From: Caldicellulosiruptor acetigenus
GTDB taxonomy: Bacteria; Bacillota; Thermoanaerobacteria; Caldicellulosiruptorales; Caldicellulosiruptoraceae
Length of the DNA stretch: 64,000 nucleotides
Assembly (NCBI RefSeq): GCF_026914305.1
Contig: NZ_CP113866.1
Coordinates: 1,863,501 to 1,927,500 of the forward strand
Direction of reading: 5' to 3'
The position numbers and the translations under genes are program-made. Position 1 is the stretch's first letter. Each line of letters begins with the position of its first letter. The notes under the pieces were generated by a model. It ran no database searches, was not told the DNA's origin, and saw nothing but the letters and a program-made list of their open reading frames with translations. Shown piece by piece: positions 37,137 through 45,384 of this stretch.

Positions 37137-37177
37137 TTTAATTACCTCCCCCTTTTTTTAACTTTGCGCTATGGTTT

Positions 37178-37206
37178 ATTATTAACCTCGGGGAAGGCAA
37201 TTATTC
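37178..37206 (-). promoter_or_regulatory. Possible sigma-F-type promoter of sigG
   Basis: Minus-strand GAATA (37206-37202), 14 bases, then GGTTAATAAT (37187-37178). The elements partly resemble the sigma-F consensus (GYWTA and GGNNANAHTR); the -35 deviates at one position and the -10 at one or two. Confidence 0.35.
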
Positions 37207-37223
37207 TAAAATAGATTTTCATA

Positions 37224-37958
37224 TTATATAATCTTTGCCAGCTCTTTTTTGAGTCTTGTTATAATCTTTTTTTCCAAGCGCGAGATATAGCTTTGGGATA
37301 TCCCCAGCATATCTGCAACCTCTTTTTGAGTCTTTTCTCCATCATCTCCAAATCCAAACCTCAGTTCAACAATCTTTTTTTCCCTGGACGGAAGTTTTTG
37401 AATTGCTTGCAAAAGCGCTTCCTTTTCTACATTGTTCTCAATTCTGTTGTAAATTTCTTCTGTATCAGTTCCAAGTACATCAGAGAGTAAAAGTTCATTG
37501 CCATCCCAGTCAACATTCAGTGGCTCATCAATTGACATCTCAAGCTTTTTATTTGAATTTCGTCTTAAAAACATCAAAATCTCATTTTCTATGCATTTTG
37601 AAGCGTAAGTAGCAAGTTTTATATTCTTGTTTGGATTGTATGTATTTATTGCTTTAATCAAGCCTATTGTGCCTATTGAAACAAGGTCTTCAAGATTAAC
37701 CTTTGTATTTTCAAATCTTTTTGCAATGTAGACAACAAGTCTCAAATTTCTTTCTATTAAAAGCTTTTTCAACCCTTCTTCTCCCTGGTAATGAATCCTG
37801 TATAGAATCTGGGCTTCCTCATCAGGCGTAAGAGGTGGCGGAAGTGTGTCACATCCACCAACATAGAAAATCTCCATAATCTGATTTTGTGAAAACTTAA
37901 AGCCAAGCTTCTCCAAGGTTTTCAAAACATAACGCAAAATCTTAGACTCAAGTTTCAT
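37224..37958 (-). CDS. sigE: Pro-sigma-E factor (mother cell)
   Basis: A sigma factor of about 244 residues with a pro-sequence of about 30 residues ([20 protein letters not shown]...) ahead of [13 protein letters not shown], where SpoIIGA cuts in Bacillus. Region 2 carries [55 protein letters not shown] is a sigma-E hallmark. Region 4 ends in [21 protein letters not shown]. The frame opens seven codons earlier, but the ATG at 37958 is ten bases after AAAGGAGG. It follows its activating protease gene by 26 bases in the spoIIG operon. Confidence 0.96.
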   Translation of the reverse strand: MKLESKILRYVLKTLEKLGFKFSQNQIMEIFYVGGCDTLPPPLTPDEEAQILYRIHYQGEEGLKKLLIERNLRLVVYIAKRFENTKVNLEDLVSIGTIGLIKAINTYNPNKNIKLATYASKCIENEILMFLRRNSNKKLEMSIDEPLNVDWDGNELLLSDVLGTDTEEIYNRIENNVEKEALLQAIQKLPSREKKIVELRFGFGDDGEKTQKEVADMLGISQSYISRLEKKIITRLKKELAKII

Positions 37959-37984
37959 AAAAGTCATACCTCCTTTCAAAAAAA

Positions 37985-38818
37985 TCAGATTAAATCGGGA
38001 CCCAGTAGTGCCGAGTACTTGTTTGAAATCTTTTTATCGTACAGAGCAATTGCCACATCTTTTTTTATCCATGTGCTTTTGTTCTCTGATACATAAAACT
38101 CATCTGGTATAACTCCTATCAAAACCCCATGTTCCTGACCAATTGAATTGTAAGGTATCAAAACAATTCTGTTTCCCAAAAGCTCCTGAAGTTTTTCAAG
38201 GTCTTTTGAACAGATATCTTTCGCATCTTCACCCATCTCAAGAAGCTTTTTTTCAACAATTACAACAGGTTTGCCCGAAAAAGGTTCTCTCAAGTTATTC
38301 CCTGTATCCACATATCCAACACAGCTGTACTCTGAATCATTTATCTTGAATTTTATATACCTTATGAGTGAATCTTTATAGACCTTTTTGATTATAAGCT
38401 CATGTGAGAGTTTGAAAACAATCAGGGAAATCCCAAGCGCAAGAAGTACATTTTTTAGTTTTAGCTGCATTGTGTACTCAATACTATTTTGCGAAATGTA
38501 ATAAAGAAAAAATCCCATCCCACCAAACATGATTGTAACAAGGTAAAAACTGAGAAACTGTCTGATAAATCCAAAAAAGTTTTTTGGTAAAAAGGTAAGA
38601 TAAACAAAAGAAGCTGAAACAATTATTTTTCCAATCGGAGAGTATAAAAACTGTAGAGGCTGATAAAATTGAAATAGCGAATAAAAAGCTCCAAGTACGC
38701 TTACAAGTAAAATTTTAAAACTGTTCACATTAGTTTTAAGTAAATATGATGTCACAAGCAGAATAAAATAGTTTATAACTAAATTTTCTAATATATATAC
38801 ATCTGCATAAATAATCAT
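37985..38818 (-). CDS. spoIIGA: Pro-sigma-E processing peptidase SpoIIGA
   Basis: A 277-residue protein: an N-terminal half with five hydrophobic helices ([24 protein letters not shown] onwards) and a C-terminal aspartyl-protease-like domain with [21 protein letters not shown], where the Asp of DTGN is the predicted catalytic residue. It sits in the septal membrane and converts pro-sigma-E to active sigma-E in the mother cell on a forespore signal. Length and topology match the family. Its promoter has the long spacing typical of Spo0A control. Upstream on the plus strand lies the hemicellulase cluster rather than ftsZ. Confidence 0.95.
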   Translation of the reverse strand: MIIYADVYILENLVINYFILLVTSYLLKTNVNSFKILLVSVLGAFYSLFQFYQPLQFLYSPIGKIIVSASFVYLTFLPKNFFGFIRQFLSFYLVTIMFGGMGFFLYYISQNSIEYTMQLKLKNVLLALGISLIVFKLSHELIIKKVYKDSLIRYIKFKINDSEYSCVGYVDTGNNLREPFSGKPVVIVEKKLLEMGEDAKDICSKDLEKLQELLGNRIVLIPYNSIGQEHGVLIGVIPDEFYVSENKSTWIKKDVAIALYDKKISNKYSALLGPDLI

Positions 38819-38866
38819 CTTATCCTATCAACTCTTTGTCCTCAAAAGGGGCATTTCTAAGTAATA

Positions 38867-38900
38867 ATTATATTCCTGCAGAGGCAAAAATTATGTCAAA
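38867..38900 (-). promoter_or_regulatory. spoIIG operon promoter with 21-bp spacer and 0A-like box
   Basis: Minus-strand TTGACA (38899-38894) and TATAAT (38872-38867) are perfect hexamers separated by 21 bases. The Bacillus spoIIG promoter has an unusually long spacer of 22 and needs Spo0A-P. On the plus strand TGTCAAA (38894-38900) differs from the 0A box TGTCGAA at one base and overlaps the -35. Confidence 0.72.
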
Positions 38901-38994
38901 AAAGTTTTACCCATATCTTCTTGACCAAAACAAATTTTCAACAAATTTTGGCAAAAAGCAAGCTATAATTTTCTGTGCTCAGAGATTTATTTTT

Positions 38995-39006
38995 TGATAG
39001 CTATCA
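38995..39006. promoter_or_regulatory. 12-bp perfect palindrome upstream of the xylan cluster
   Basis: TGATAGCTATCA is self-complementary and lies about 110 bases before the esterase ATG, in the spoIIGA-esterase gap (38819-39116). It is a possible operator; no regulator can be named. A TATAAT at 38963-38968 lies nearby without a convincing -35. Confidence 0.35.
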
Positions 39007-39077
39007 TTTCGATATTATGCTAAAATTAAAATTGCGGTAATCCTAATTTAAATTTAAAAATAATTTTTTGTGTGATA

Positions 39078-39092
39078 TTGAAAACGATTTCT
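39078..39092 (+). promoter_or_regulatory. cre-like / LacI-family operator before the xylan cluster
   Basis: TTGAAAACGATTTCT fits the 15-base catabolite-responsive element consensus WTGNAANCGNWNNCW at every position. It sits 25-39 bases before the esterase ATG, downstream of any likely promoter, where a bound repressor would block transcription. Confidence 0.6.
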
Positions 39093-39116
39093 GCAATGGT
39101 AAAGAGGTGGTTACCA

Positions 39117-40994
39117 ATGACATTAAGGCTTCCAAAGCTGATAAGTGATGGTATGGTTCTTCAAAGAAATAAAAAGGTAAAGATATGGGGCTGGGCTTTA
39201 CCAGAAGAAAAGGTTATAGTGCACTTTTTGGATAAATCATACTCTGCTATTGCAAACAGCGACGGCAAGTGGGAAGTGACTTTGCCTGAGCTTAAAGCAG
39301 GAGGACCCTATTTTATGGTAATAGAGGCATCCCAAAAAAGTATCACTATAAACAACATACTAATAGGGGATGTGTGGGTTTGTTCTGGCCAGTCAAATAT
39401 GGTTTTACCCATGGAAAGAGTAAAAGATATCTATGAAGAAGAAATATACAGCTGCGACAATCCCTTTATAAGACAGTTCACTGTACCTGATAGTTACAAC
39501 TTCAAAGGTCCACAAGAAGATTTGCCACAAGGTAGCTGGGAAGAACTTTCTGAGAAGACTATTCTTCGATTTTCAGCTGTGGGGTACTTTTTTGCCAAAG
39601 CATTATTTGAGAGGTACCGTGTGCCAATAGGCCTGATTAAAGCATGTGTTGGTGGAACACCGATAGAGGCATGGCTCAGTGAAGATGCGCTAAAACAATT
39701 TCCTGAAAATCTGAAAATACTTGAGCAGCTGAGAGTTGATGGGTATATTGAAAGTATTAAGAAAAAGGAAGAATCTGAAATAAGTGCCTGGTATGAAAAC
39801 TTAAACAAAAACGATAAAGGGATGAAGCTTGCTTGGTTTGACCCTGATTATGATGACTCTGACTGGCAAACTGTTAATCTCCCGGCTTCTTGGAAAGAAA
39901 TGGGGTTAGACTCTTTGAAAGGAGTAGTATGGTTTAGGAAAAAGGTAAATGTACCTGCTTTTATGGCTGGAAAGCCTGCAAAGCTTTATATGGGTACAAT
40001 AGTGGACAGTGACCATACCTATGTTAACGGGACCCTTGTAGGTTCAATCTCATATCGCTATCCTCCAAGAAAATATGAGATTCCTGCAAACTTGCTTAAA
40101 CCAGGTGAAAATGTGATTGCCATAAGAGTTATAAGTAACGATGGTAACGGAGAGTTTGTCAAAGGCAAACCCTACAAACTCTTCACCAAAGATTACCAGA
40201 TCAGCTTAGAAGGCGAGTGGAAATGCAAAGTTGGTGCAGAGGCTCCAAAACCTCTGCCACCCATGACTTTTTTTGAGTACAAACCTGCAGGACTGTTCAA
40301 TGGTATGATTGCACCGCTTTTGAAATTTGCTATTAAAGGTATCATATGGTATCAAGGTGAATCAAATACTGATAATCCTAATGGATATCACGAGAAGTTC
40401 AGTGCTTTAATAACTGACTGGAGACAGAAGTGGGGGCAGGGTGATTTTCCTTTCCTGTACGTTCAACTTGCAAACTTTATGGAGGCAAAGTCCCAGCCAT
40501 CAGAGAGCAAGTGGGCACAGCTCAGAGAAGAGCAGCGAAAAACACTTTCTGTCCCAAACACAGGCATGGCCATTGCCATTGACTTAGGGGAATGGAATGA
40601 CCTGCATCCTTCTAACAAAAAAGATGTGGGAGAAAGGCTTGCCCTGCTTGCTCGAAAGATTGCCTATGGAGAAAAGGACATTGTTGCCTCAGGACCACTT
40701 TACAAGTCTATGAAGATTGAGGGTAACAAGGTGATTATTGAGTTTTCGGAGGTTGGCAGTGGTCTTGTTGCAAAAGGTGGCGGTGAGCTTAAACACTTTG
40801 CAATTGCCGGAAGTGACAAGAAATTTGTGTGGGCAAAGGCCATTATAGAAGGTGATAAAGTTGTAGTGTGGAACGATAGTATTTCAAACCCTGCTTATGT
40901 TCGATATGCATGGGCTGACAATCCAGAAGGAGCAAATCTTTATAATAAAGAAGGGTTGCCTGCTTCTCCGTTTACAACAGAAGAGGAAGTATAG
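39117..40994 (+). CDS. SASA-family carbohydrate acetylesterase (sialate/acetylxylan esterase-like)
   Basis: About 625 residues. The catalytic serine is in the SGNH/GDSL-like motif VCSGQSNM, a supporting block is WYQGESN, and the Asp/His pair lies in WNDLHPSNKKDVGERLA. A central beta-sandwich insertion (about 230-390) resembling a galactose-binding domain splits the hydrolase domain, as is usual in the sialate O-acetylesterase family. No signal peptide is present, so it should act on imported oligosaccharides. By context with a GH10 xylanase its likely substrate is acetylated xylo-oligosaccharide; this is inference. The frame opens at a GTG at 39072, but the ATG at 39117 after GAGGTGG is better. 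It is the first gene of a three-gene plus-strand cluster. Confidence 0.87.
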   Translation: MTLRLPKLISDGMVLQRNKKVKIWGWALPEEKVIVHFLDKSYSAIANSDGKWEVTLPELKAGGPYFMVIEASQKSITINNILIGDVWVCSGQSNMVLPMERVKDIYEEEIYSCDNPFIRQFTVPDSYNFKGPQEDLPQGSWEELSEKTILRFSAVGYFFAKALFERYRVPIGLIKACVGGTPIEAWLSEDALKQFPENLKILEQLRVDGYIESIKKKEESEISAWYENLNKNDKGMKLAWFDPDYDDSDWQTVNLPASWKEMGLDSLKGVVWFRKKVNVPAFMAGKPAKLYMGTIVDSDHTYVNGTLVGSISYRYPPRKYEIPANLLKPGENVIAIRVISNDGNGEFVKGKPYKLFTKDYQISLEGEWKCKVGAEAPKPLPPMTFFEYKPAGLFNGMIAPLLKFAIKGIIWYQGESNTDNPNGYHEKFSALITDWRQKWGQGDFPFLYVQLANFMEAKSQPSESKWAQLREEQRKTLSVPNTGMAIAIDLGEWNDLHPSNKKDVGERLALLARKIAYGEKDIVASGPLYKSMKIEGNKVIIEFSEVGSGLVAKGGGELKHFAIAGSDKKFVWAKAIIEGDKVVVWNDSISNPAYVRYAWADNPEGANLYNKEGLPASPFTTEEEV

Positions 40995-41018
40995 TTAAAT
41001 TTGTGGGGGTGATAACAA

Positions 41019-41828
41019 ATGGATATAAAGTTTGATTTATTTCCTTTTGGCAAAACAAAAGCACTGACAATGAGTTACGACGATGGACAAATATTTGACA
41101 GAAAACTTGTTGAAATCTTTAATGAATATGGAATAAAGGGCACTTTTCATTTGAACTCTGGAAACCTTGGTAGAGAACCTTTTATCTCACCAGATGAAGT
41201 TGCAAAGCTATATGAAGGTCATGAAGTTGCTGTCCACACTAAAACCCATCCTTTCTTGGACTGTATTCCACTTGAGGCTGTAGTTGAAGAAATTTTAGAA
41301 GACAGAAAAAATTTAGAAAGATTAGTCGGCTATCCAGTCAAAGGTATGTCTTATCCTTATGGAGTATATAATGAAGAGATTGTAAATATTTTGCCAAGTC
41401 TCGGGATTGAATATGCAAGGACTGTAAACTCTCACCATGATTTTCGTATTCCATCAAACTTTTTAACATGGGCTCCAACTTGTCATCATGATGATAATTT
41501 ACTGGAGCTTGGACGTAAATTTTTAGAGTATGAATATAAAGGAAAGCTAAAGCTAATGTATGTTTGGGGACATAGCTTTGAATTTGAAAGAAAAAATAAT
41601 TGGCATTTAATAGAAAGCTTTTGCAAATTGATGTCTGGAAAAGATGATATTTGGTATGCAACTAACATTGAAATAGTAAGATATATCAAAGCACTGCGAA
41701 GTTTGCAATTCTCAGCAAATGGTGATATTGTATACAACCCTTCTGCTATTTCAGTGTGGATAAGTGTAAATGGTCAGTCTGTTGAGATTAAAAGCGGTGA
41801 AATTGTAAATTTGCCAGGGCAATTGTAA
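41019..41828 (+). CDS. Polysaccharide deacetylase (CE4-like)
   Basis: A 269-residue protein with the NodB-homology fold. Motif 1 is SYDDG (metal and catalytic Asp) and motif 2 is HTKTH (two metal-binding His). GMSYPYGVYN is a later conserved block. The last 45 residues look like an added beta-rich segment. There is no signal peptide. CE4 enzymes remove N- or O-acetyl groups from chitin, peptidoglycan or xylan. With its neighbours an intracellular acetylxylan-oligosaccharide role is suggested. The ATG follows TGGGGGTG, 24 bases after the esterase gene. Confidence 0.84.
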   Translation: MDIKFDLFPFGKTKALTMSYDDGQIFDRKLVEIFNEYGIKGTFHLNSGNLGREPFISPDEVAKLYEGHEVAVHTKTHPFLDCIPLEAVVEEILEDRKNLERLVGYPVKGMSYPYGVYNEEIVNILPSLGIEYARTVNSHHDFRIPSNFLTWAPTCHHDDNLLELGRKFLEYEYKGKLKLMYVWGHSFEFERKNNWHLIESFCKLMSGKDDIWYATNIEIVRYIKALRSLQFSANGDIVYNPSAISVWISVNGQSVEIKSGEIVNLPGQL

Positions 41829-41837
41829 TTTGATTTC

Positions 41838-41849
41838 ATTGTTAACAAT
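41838..41849. promoter_or_regulatory. 12-bp palindrome between deacetylase and xylanase genes
   Basis: ATTGTTAACAAT is perfectly self-complementary, lies 44 bases before the xylanase ATG, and could be an operator or chance in AT-rich DNA. Confidence 0.3.
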
Positions 41850-41892
41850 TTTCGTGAATCGACTCTAATAAAAATAAGGGAGGTAAACGTTT

Positions 41893-43116
41893 ATGGCTAA
41901 TTATGAGCATCGCAAAGGTACAGTTACGTTGAAAATAAGCAAAGCTGACGGCACTCCTTTAAAAAATACAGAGGTGGTTGTCAAGCAAACAAGACATAAA
42001 TTTCTGTTTGGCTGCGCAGAATTCTCAGTAGTACCTTTTGCCAATAATGAGCTTCAAGGAGAAGAAAAGCAAAAAGCTGAAATGGTTTTTGAAAAGTTCT
42101 TGGACCTCTTTAATTTTGCCACTCTGCCGTTTTATTGGGCAAGATTTGAACCAGTTAAAGGCAAACCTGATACTTTGAGGCTCAAAAAAGCAGCCGAGTG
42201 GCTCGTAAGCAAAGGATGCACTGTAAAAGGTCATCCTCTTTGCTGGCACACTCTCACAGCTCCGTGGCTGCTTGAGATGAACAACCAAGAGATATTAGAT
42301 GCTCAGCTTCATCGAATTCGGAGAGAGGTAAGTGAGTTTGCAGGCTTAATTGACATGTGGGATGTAATAAATGAAGTTGTGATTATGCCCATATTCAACA
42401 AATACGACAATGGTATTACAAGAATATGTAAAGAACTTGGGCGAATACGTCTTGTTCGTGAGGTCTTTGCTGCAGCAATAGAAGCAAACCCACATGGAAT
42501 TTTTCTCATAAACGATTTTAACACCTCTGCAGCGTACGAAATTTTAATTGAAGGATTGCTCGAGGCAGGAGTTAGAATTGATGCAATAGGAATTCAATCG
42601 CATATGCATCAAGGGTATTGGGGAGTTGAAAAGACTCAGGAAATATTAGAGAGATTTTCTCGTTTTAACCTGCCTATTCACTTTACAGAAACCACTATTA
42701 TCTCTGGCAACCTTATGCCACCAGAAATTGAGGATTTAAACGACTATAAAGTTGACGAATGGCCAAGTACACCTGAAGGTGAAGAGCGACAGGCAATGGA
42801 GGCTGCGTTGCATTACAAAACACTTTTTGCCCATCCAAAGGTTGAGGCTATCACGTGGTGGAATTTTGTGGATGGAGAGTGGCTCAACGCACCTTCTGGT
42901 TTTATAACCAAAGATGGCAGGATAAAACCCATCTATCATGAGCTTCACAGGCTTATAAAAGGTGAATGGTGGATTGACCAGGTACACTTGATTACTGATG
43001 AACATGGTATGGTAAACATTTCAGGGTATATGGGAGATTATGAAATCACATGCCAAGACAAGAAAGCCACCTTTGCCCTTGACAAAACAAACAAGTTTAT
43101 TGAAATTACTCTTTGA
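41893..43116 (+). CDS. Intracellular endo-1,4-beta-xylanase, GH10
   Basis: A 407-residue enzyme. A short N-terminal beta domain (about 1-50) precedes the GH10 barrel. The acid/base Glu is in WDVINEVV, the nucleophile Glu in IHFTETTI, and substrate-binding blocks GHPLCWHTLTAPWL and AITWWNFVDGEWLNAPSG are present. A short C-terminal beta segment follows. There is no signal peptide, unlike the large secreted xylanases of cellulolytic thermophiles, so it should trim imported xylo-oligosaccharides. The ATG follows AGGGAGGT. It ends the cluster and faces ftsZ across a shared terminator. Confidence 0.94.
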   Translation: MANYEHRKGTVTLKISKADGTPLKNTEVVVKQTRHKFLFGCAEFSVVPFANNELQGEEKQKAEMVFEKFLDLFNFATLPFYWARFEPVKGKPDTLRLKKAAEWLVSKGCTVKGHPLCWHTLTAPWLLEMNNQEILDAQLHRIRREVSEFAGLIDMWDVINEVVIMPIFNKYDNGITRICKELGRIRLVREVFAAAIEANPHGIFLINDFNTSAAYEILIEGLLEAGVRIDAIGIQSHMHQGYWGVEKTQEILERFSRFNLPIHFTETTIISGNLMPPEIEDLNDYKVDEWPSTPEGEERQAMEAALHYKTLFAHPKVEAITWWNFVDGEWLNAPSGFITKDGRIKPIYHELHRLIKGEWWIDQVHLITDEHGMVNISGYMGDYEITCQDKKATFALDKTNKFIEITL

Positions 43117-43162
43117 TAGTTATTCACATCATATAATTAAATGATTGAAGAAGTAAAAATAT

Positions 43163-43197
43163 AACCCCCCTGCCAAGTAGCAAGGGGGTTTTTATTT
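43163..43197. terminator. Bidirectional terminator between xylanase and ftsZ genes
   Basis: AACCCCCCTGC and GCAAGGGGGTT form a stem with one mismatch and a short loop (43163-43190). T-rich DNA follows on the plus strand (43189-43197), and a TATTTTTAC run follows on the minus strand. It serves the convergent genes. Confidence 0.88.
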
Positions 43198-44279
43198 TAT
43201 TTTTTGTTTTTCAAAAATATTGGAATCTCAAATATATCGTCGTCCTGGAACAGATTCTGAAGATTACCTGCTTTGGGCAATGTAGCTTTGTGTGTTTGGG
43301 CAGATGACTGCTGTTCATTTGTTGTGTCAAAGCCTGTTGCAATGACAGTGACCTGCACCTCGTCTTTCATCTCTTCATTGAACACAATACCCATTATAAA
43401 GTTGACATTCTCATCAGCTTCGGAAGAAATAAGCTCGTTTGCTCTTTCAATTTCGTCAAGCAGAAGCTCTTCTGGATTTCCTGTATAGTTTACAAGAACG
43501 CCTTTCGCACCTTTTATTGAAGTCTCAAGAAGCGGGCTGTTGATTGCCTGTTCTAAAGCTTTGAGTACTTTCTCATCACCTTTTGCCTTGCCAATCCCCA
43601 TGTGCGCATATCCCTTGTTCATCATGATAGCTTTCACATCTGCAAAGTCGACATTTATAAGCCCCGCATTCAAGATAATATCAGAAATTCCCTGAACACC
43701 CTGTCTTAGCACATCGTCAGCCATTCTGAACGCGTCGGAGATTTTGAGACTTTTATTTGTCGAAAGCATAAAAAGCCTGTCGTTTGGCACAATAATTATT
43801 GTGTCAACAATCTTTTTCAGCTCTTCTATTCCTTTTTCTGCGTTAATTCTTCTCTTTGCACCCTCACTTTTAAACGGTCTTGTAACAACAGCAACAGTTA
43901 ATATCCCCAGCTCTTTTGCTATCTCAGCAACAACAGGTGAAGCACCCGTACCTGTACCGCCGCCCATTCCTGCTGTGATAAATACCATGTCTGCACCTTT
44001 TAAAACCTGTGCTATATCCTCTTTACTCTCCTCTGCAGCTTTCCTTCCAATCTCGGGGTCTGCTCCAGCTCCAAGTCCTTTTGTAATCTTCTCACCTATC
44101 TGAATCTTATAATGCGCCTTTGAACGCTGAAGAGCTTGCTTGTCGGTGTTAACAGCTATGAACTCTACACCAGAGACTCCAACATCAATCATTCTATTGA
44201 CTGCATTGTTTCCTGCACCGCCAACACCAATAACCTTTAATTGAGCAACAGTCATCTTTTCTGTGTCAAAACTAATCAT
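43197..44279 (-). CDS. ftsZ: Cell division protein FtsZ
   Basis: A 360-residue tubulin-like GTPase. It has [12 protein letters not shown], the GTP signature [10 protein letters not shown], the T7-loop region with [11 protein letters not shown], and a C-terminal tail [14 protein letters not shown] that matches the binding site for FtsA, SepF and ZapA-type partners. It polymerises into the Z ring. The ATG overlaps the sbp stop by four bases and follows AAGGAGGAG. It is the last gene of the division and cell wall cluster; ftsA is not adjacent. Confidence 0.98.
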   Translation of the reverse strand: MISFDTEKMTVAQLKVIGVGGAGNNAVNRMIDVGVSGVEFIAVNTDKQALQRSKAHYKIQIGEKITKGLGAGADPEIGRKAAEESKEDIAQVLKGADMVFITAGMGGGTGTGASPVVAEIAKELGILTVAVVTRPFKSEGAKRRINAEKGIEELKKIVDTIIIVPNDRLFMLSTNKSLKISDAFRMADDVLRQGVQGISDIILNAGLINVDFADVKAIMMNKGYAHMGIGKAKGDEKVLKALEQAINSPLLETSIKGAKGVLVNYTGNPEELLLDEIERANELISSEADENVNFIMGIVFNEEMKDEVQVTVIATGFDTTNEQQSSAQTHKATLPKAGNLQNLFQDDDIFEIPIFLKNKK

Positions 44280-44638
44280 TGGTTTTTCTCCTCCTTAGAA
44301 AAACTCTTGTTTTTTATCAAAATGCTTCTTCGCATCTCCCCAAAATTTTGAAAAATCCTCACACCAAAAGCCACAACCGCTGCCTGGTACAGCGGAATAC
44401 CAAGCATGTCGCCCATGTAGGCAAGAAGCATGGCTATGAGGGTGTTGCCCACAAATCCTGAAATAAATATGTCAATCTTAAAATCACCCTTTAGATTTGA
44501 CTTTAAAGCACCAAATATGGAATCAAGTGCTGCAAGAAGACCAACCGCCACATAGGATGAATAATCTTGCGGTATGCTTATTGGGATAAAAAGCCCTATC
44601 AATATTCCAACCAAAAGAGCAATTATAAGAACTATCAT
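44276..44638 (-). CDS. sbp: Small basic protein Sbp (DUF1290)
   Basis: About 120 residues with three to four hydrophobic helices ([69 protein letters not shown]). [15 protein letters not shown] is the DUF1290 hallmark. The family sits next to ftsQ and ftsZ in many Firmicutes; its function is unknown. The frame opens at 44659, but the ATG at 44638 just after the DUF881 stop is the likely start. Confidence 0.9.
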   Translation of the reverse strand: MIVLIIALLVGILIGLFIPISIPQDYSSYVAVGLLAALDSIFGALKSNLKGDFKIDIFISGFVGNTLIAMLLAYMGDMLGIPLYQAAVVAFGVRIFQNFGEMRRSILIKNKSFSKEEKNQ

Positions 44639-44645
44639 CTTTTCA

Positions 44646-45206
44646 TCAGCTTCCTTCACTCTTTATCTTTGCGTAATTGAATTTCAAGCTTCCAGTATAA
44701 CGTGGAATCACAACTTTTGAAGCCTCTTCAATCTTAACCTCTATGGAAAATTCCTTTAAAAGGTCTATTATGCCCCCCCGCATCTCAAGAGAATTTTTAA
44801 GAATCTTAGGATCGCCGATTGCCTTTATTATGTACGGGGCAGAATATCTTGTGTTGTTTATACTAATGGTCGGTCCTGCACATCTTATCTCGGTTGTTGA
44901 AACCACTCTCTGGTCATTTATCGCTATTGCTTCAGCTCCTGCTGCCCGAAGTTCGTTTATCACCTGCAAAATGTCAGAGTCATGCAGCAGAAAACTGTTC
45001 GGGTCAACATTGGGCTGGGCAGGTATTTTGCTGTCATCAAGTGTAATAATGATACCGGGTCCTTCTACATCGGTAAGCCCTGCCAAAATCTTAACCTTGT
45101 CAAGTTCTTCTTTCAAAAGCTCGGTTGTTTTGCTTATACTTGCTGCTGAGTCCTGATACTCTTTGATTTTTTTCTCCAAATCATAAATCTGCTGGCGAAG
45201 GCTCAC
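44646..45206 (-). CDS. DUF881 family protein, C-terminal part of a frameshifted gene
   Basis: 186 codons from a GTG. A coiled-coil (about 1-45, IYDLEKKIKEY and LLKEELDKVKILAGL) is followed by the DUF881 core VEGPGIIITLDDS, LHDSDILQVINELRAAGAEAIAINDQRV and RGGIIDLL. Normal DUF881 proteins have an N-terminal membrane helix, which is missing here but is encoded in another frame just upstream (45181-45378). Reading the two frames together gives a typical full-length protein of about 245 residues. Either a one-base insertion broke the gene or the sequence has an error. Neighbours are ftsQ, sbp and ftsZ. Confidence 0.82.
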   Translation of the reverse strand: MSLRQQIYDLEKKIKEYQDSAASISKTTELLKEELDKVKILAGLTDVEGPGIIITLDDSKIPAQPNVDPNSFLLHDSDILQVINELRAAGAEAIAINDQRVVSTTEIRCAGPTISINNTRYSAPYIIKAIGDPKILKNSLEMRGGIIDLLKEFSIEVKIEEASKVVIPRYTGSLKFNYAKIKSEGS

Positions 45207-45378
45207 ATAGCTGATTTATCTGTTCAGCAAGTTCTATGGCTCTTGCTTTTTCTAAATTTTTTAGTTCGTTGCTCTGTCTGACACTTTTTATTTGCATAGA
45301 CATTAAAATCCCCAATAATAATAACAATATAGCAATAGCAACCTGACCACCTGTTGGTTTTTTAATCTTTACTTTCAT
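45181..45378 (-). CDS. DUF881 family protein, N-terminal part of a frameshifted gene
   Basis: 65 codons from an ATG behind GGGGAGGAC. It has a basic N-terminus, a transmembrane helix (about 11-30, VAIAILLLLLGILMS) and the start of a coiled coil (QSNELKNLEKARAIELAEQINQL). The last residues (CEPSPADL) are out-of-frame sequence: removing one base near 45208 joins it to SLRQQIYDLEKK of the downstream part. This is the membrane anchor of the DUF881 protein. Confidence 0.75.
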   Translation of the reverse strand: MKVKIKKPTGGQVAIAILLLLLGILMSMQIKSVRQSNELKNLEKARAIELAEQINQLCEPSPADL

Positions 45379-45384
45379 ATTTGT

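Noticed and set aside
41338-41737. Minus-strand reading frames inside the deacetylase gene
   Set aside because: They are opposite a conserved catalytic domain and show no features of their own.
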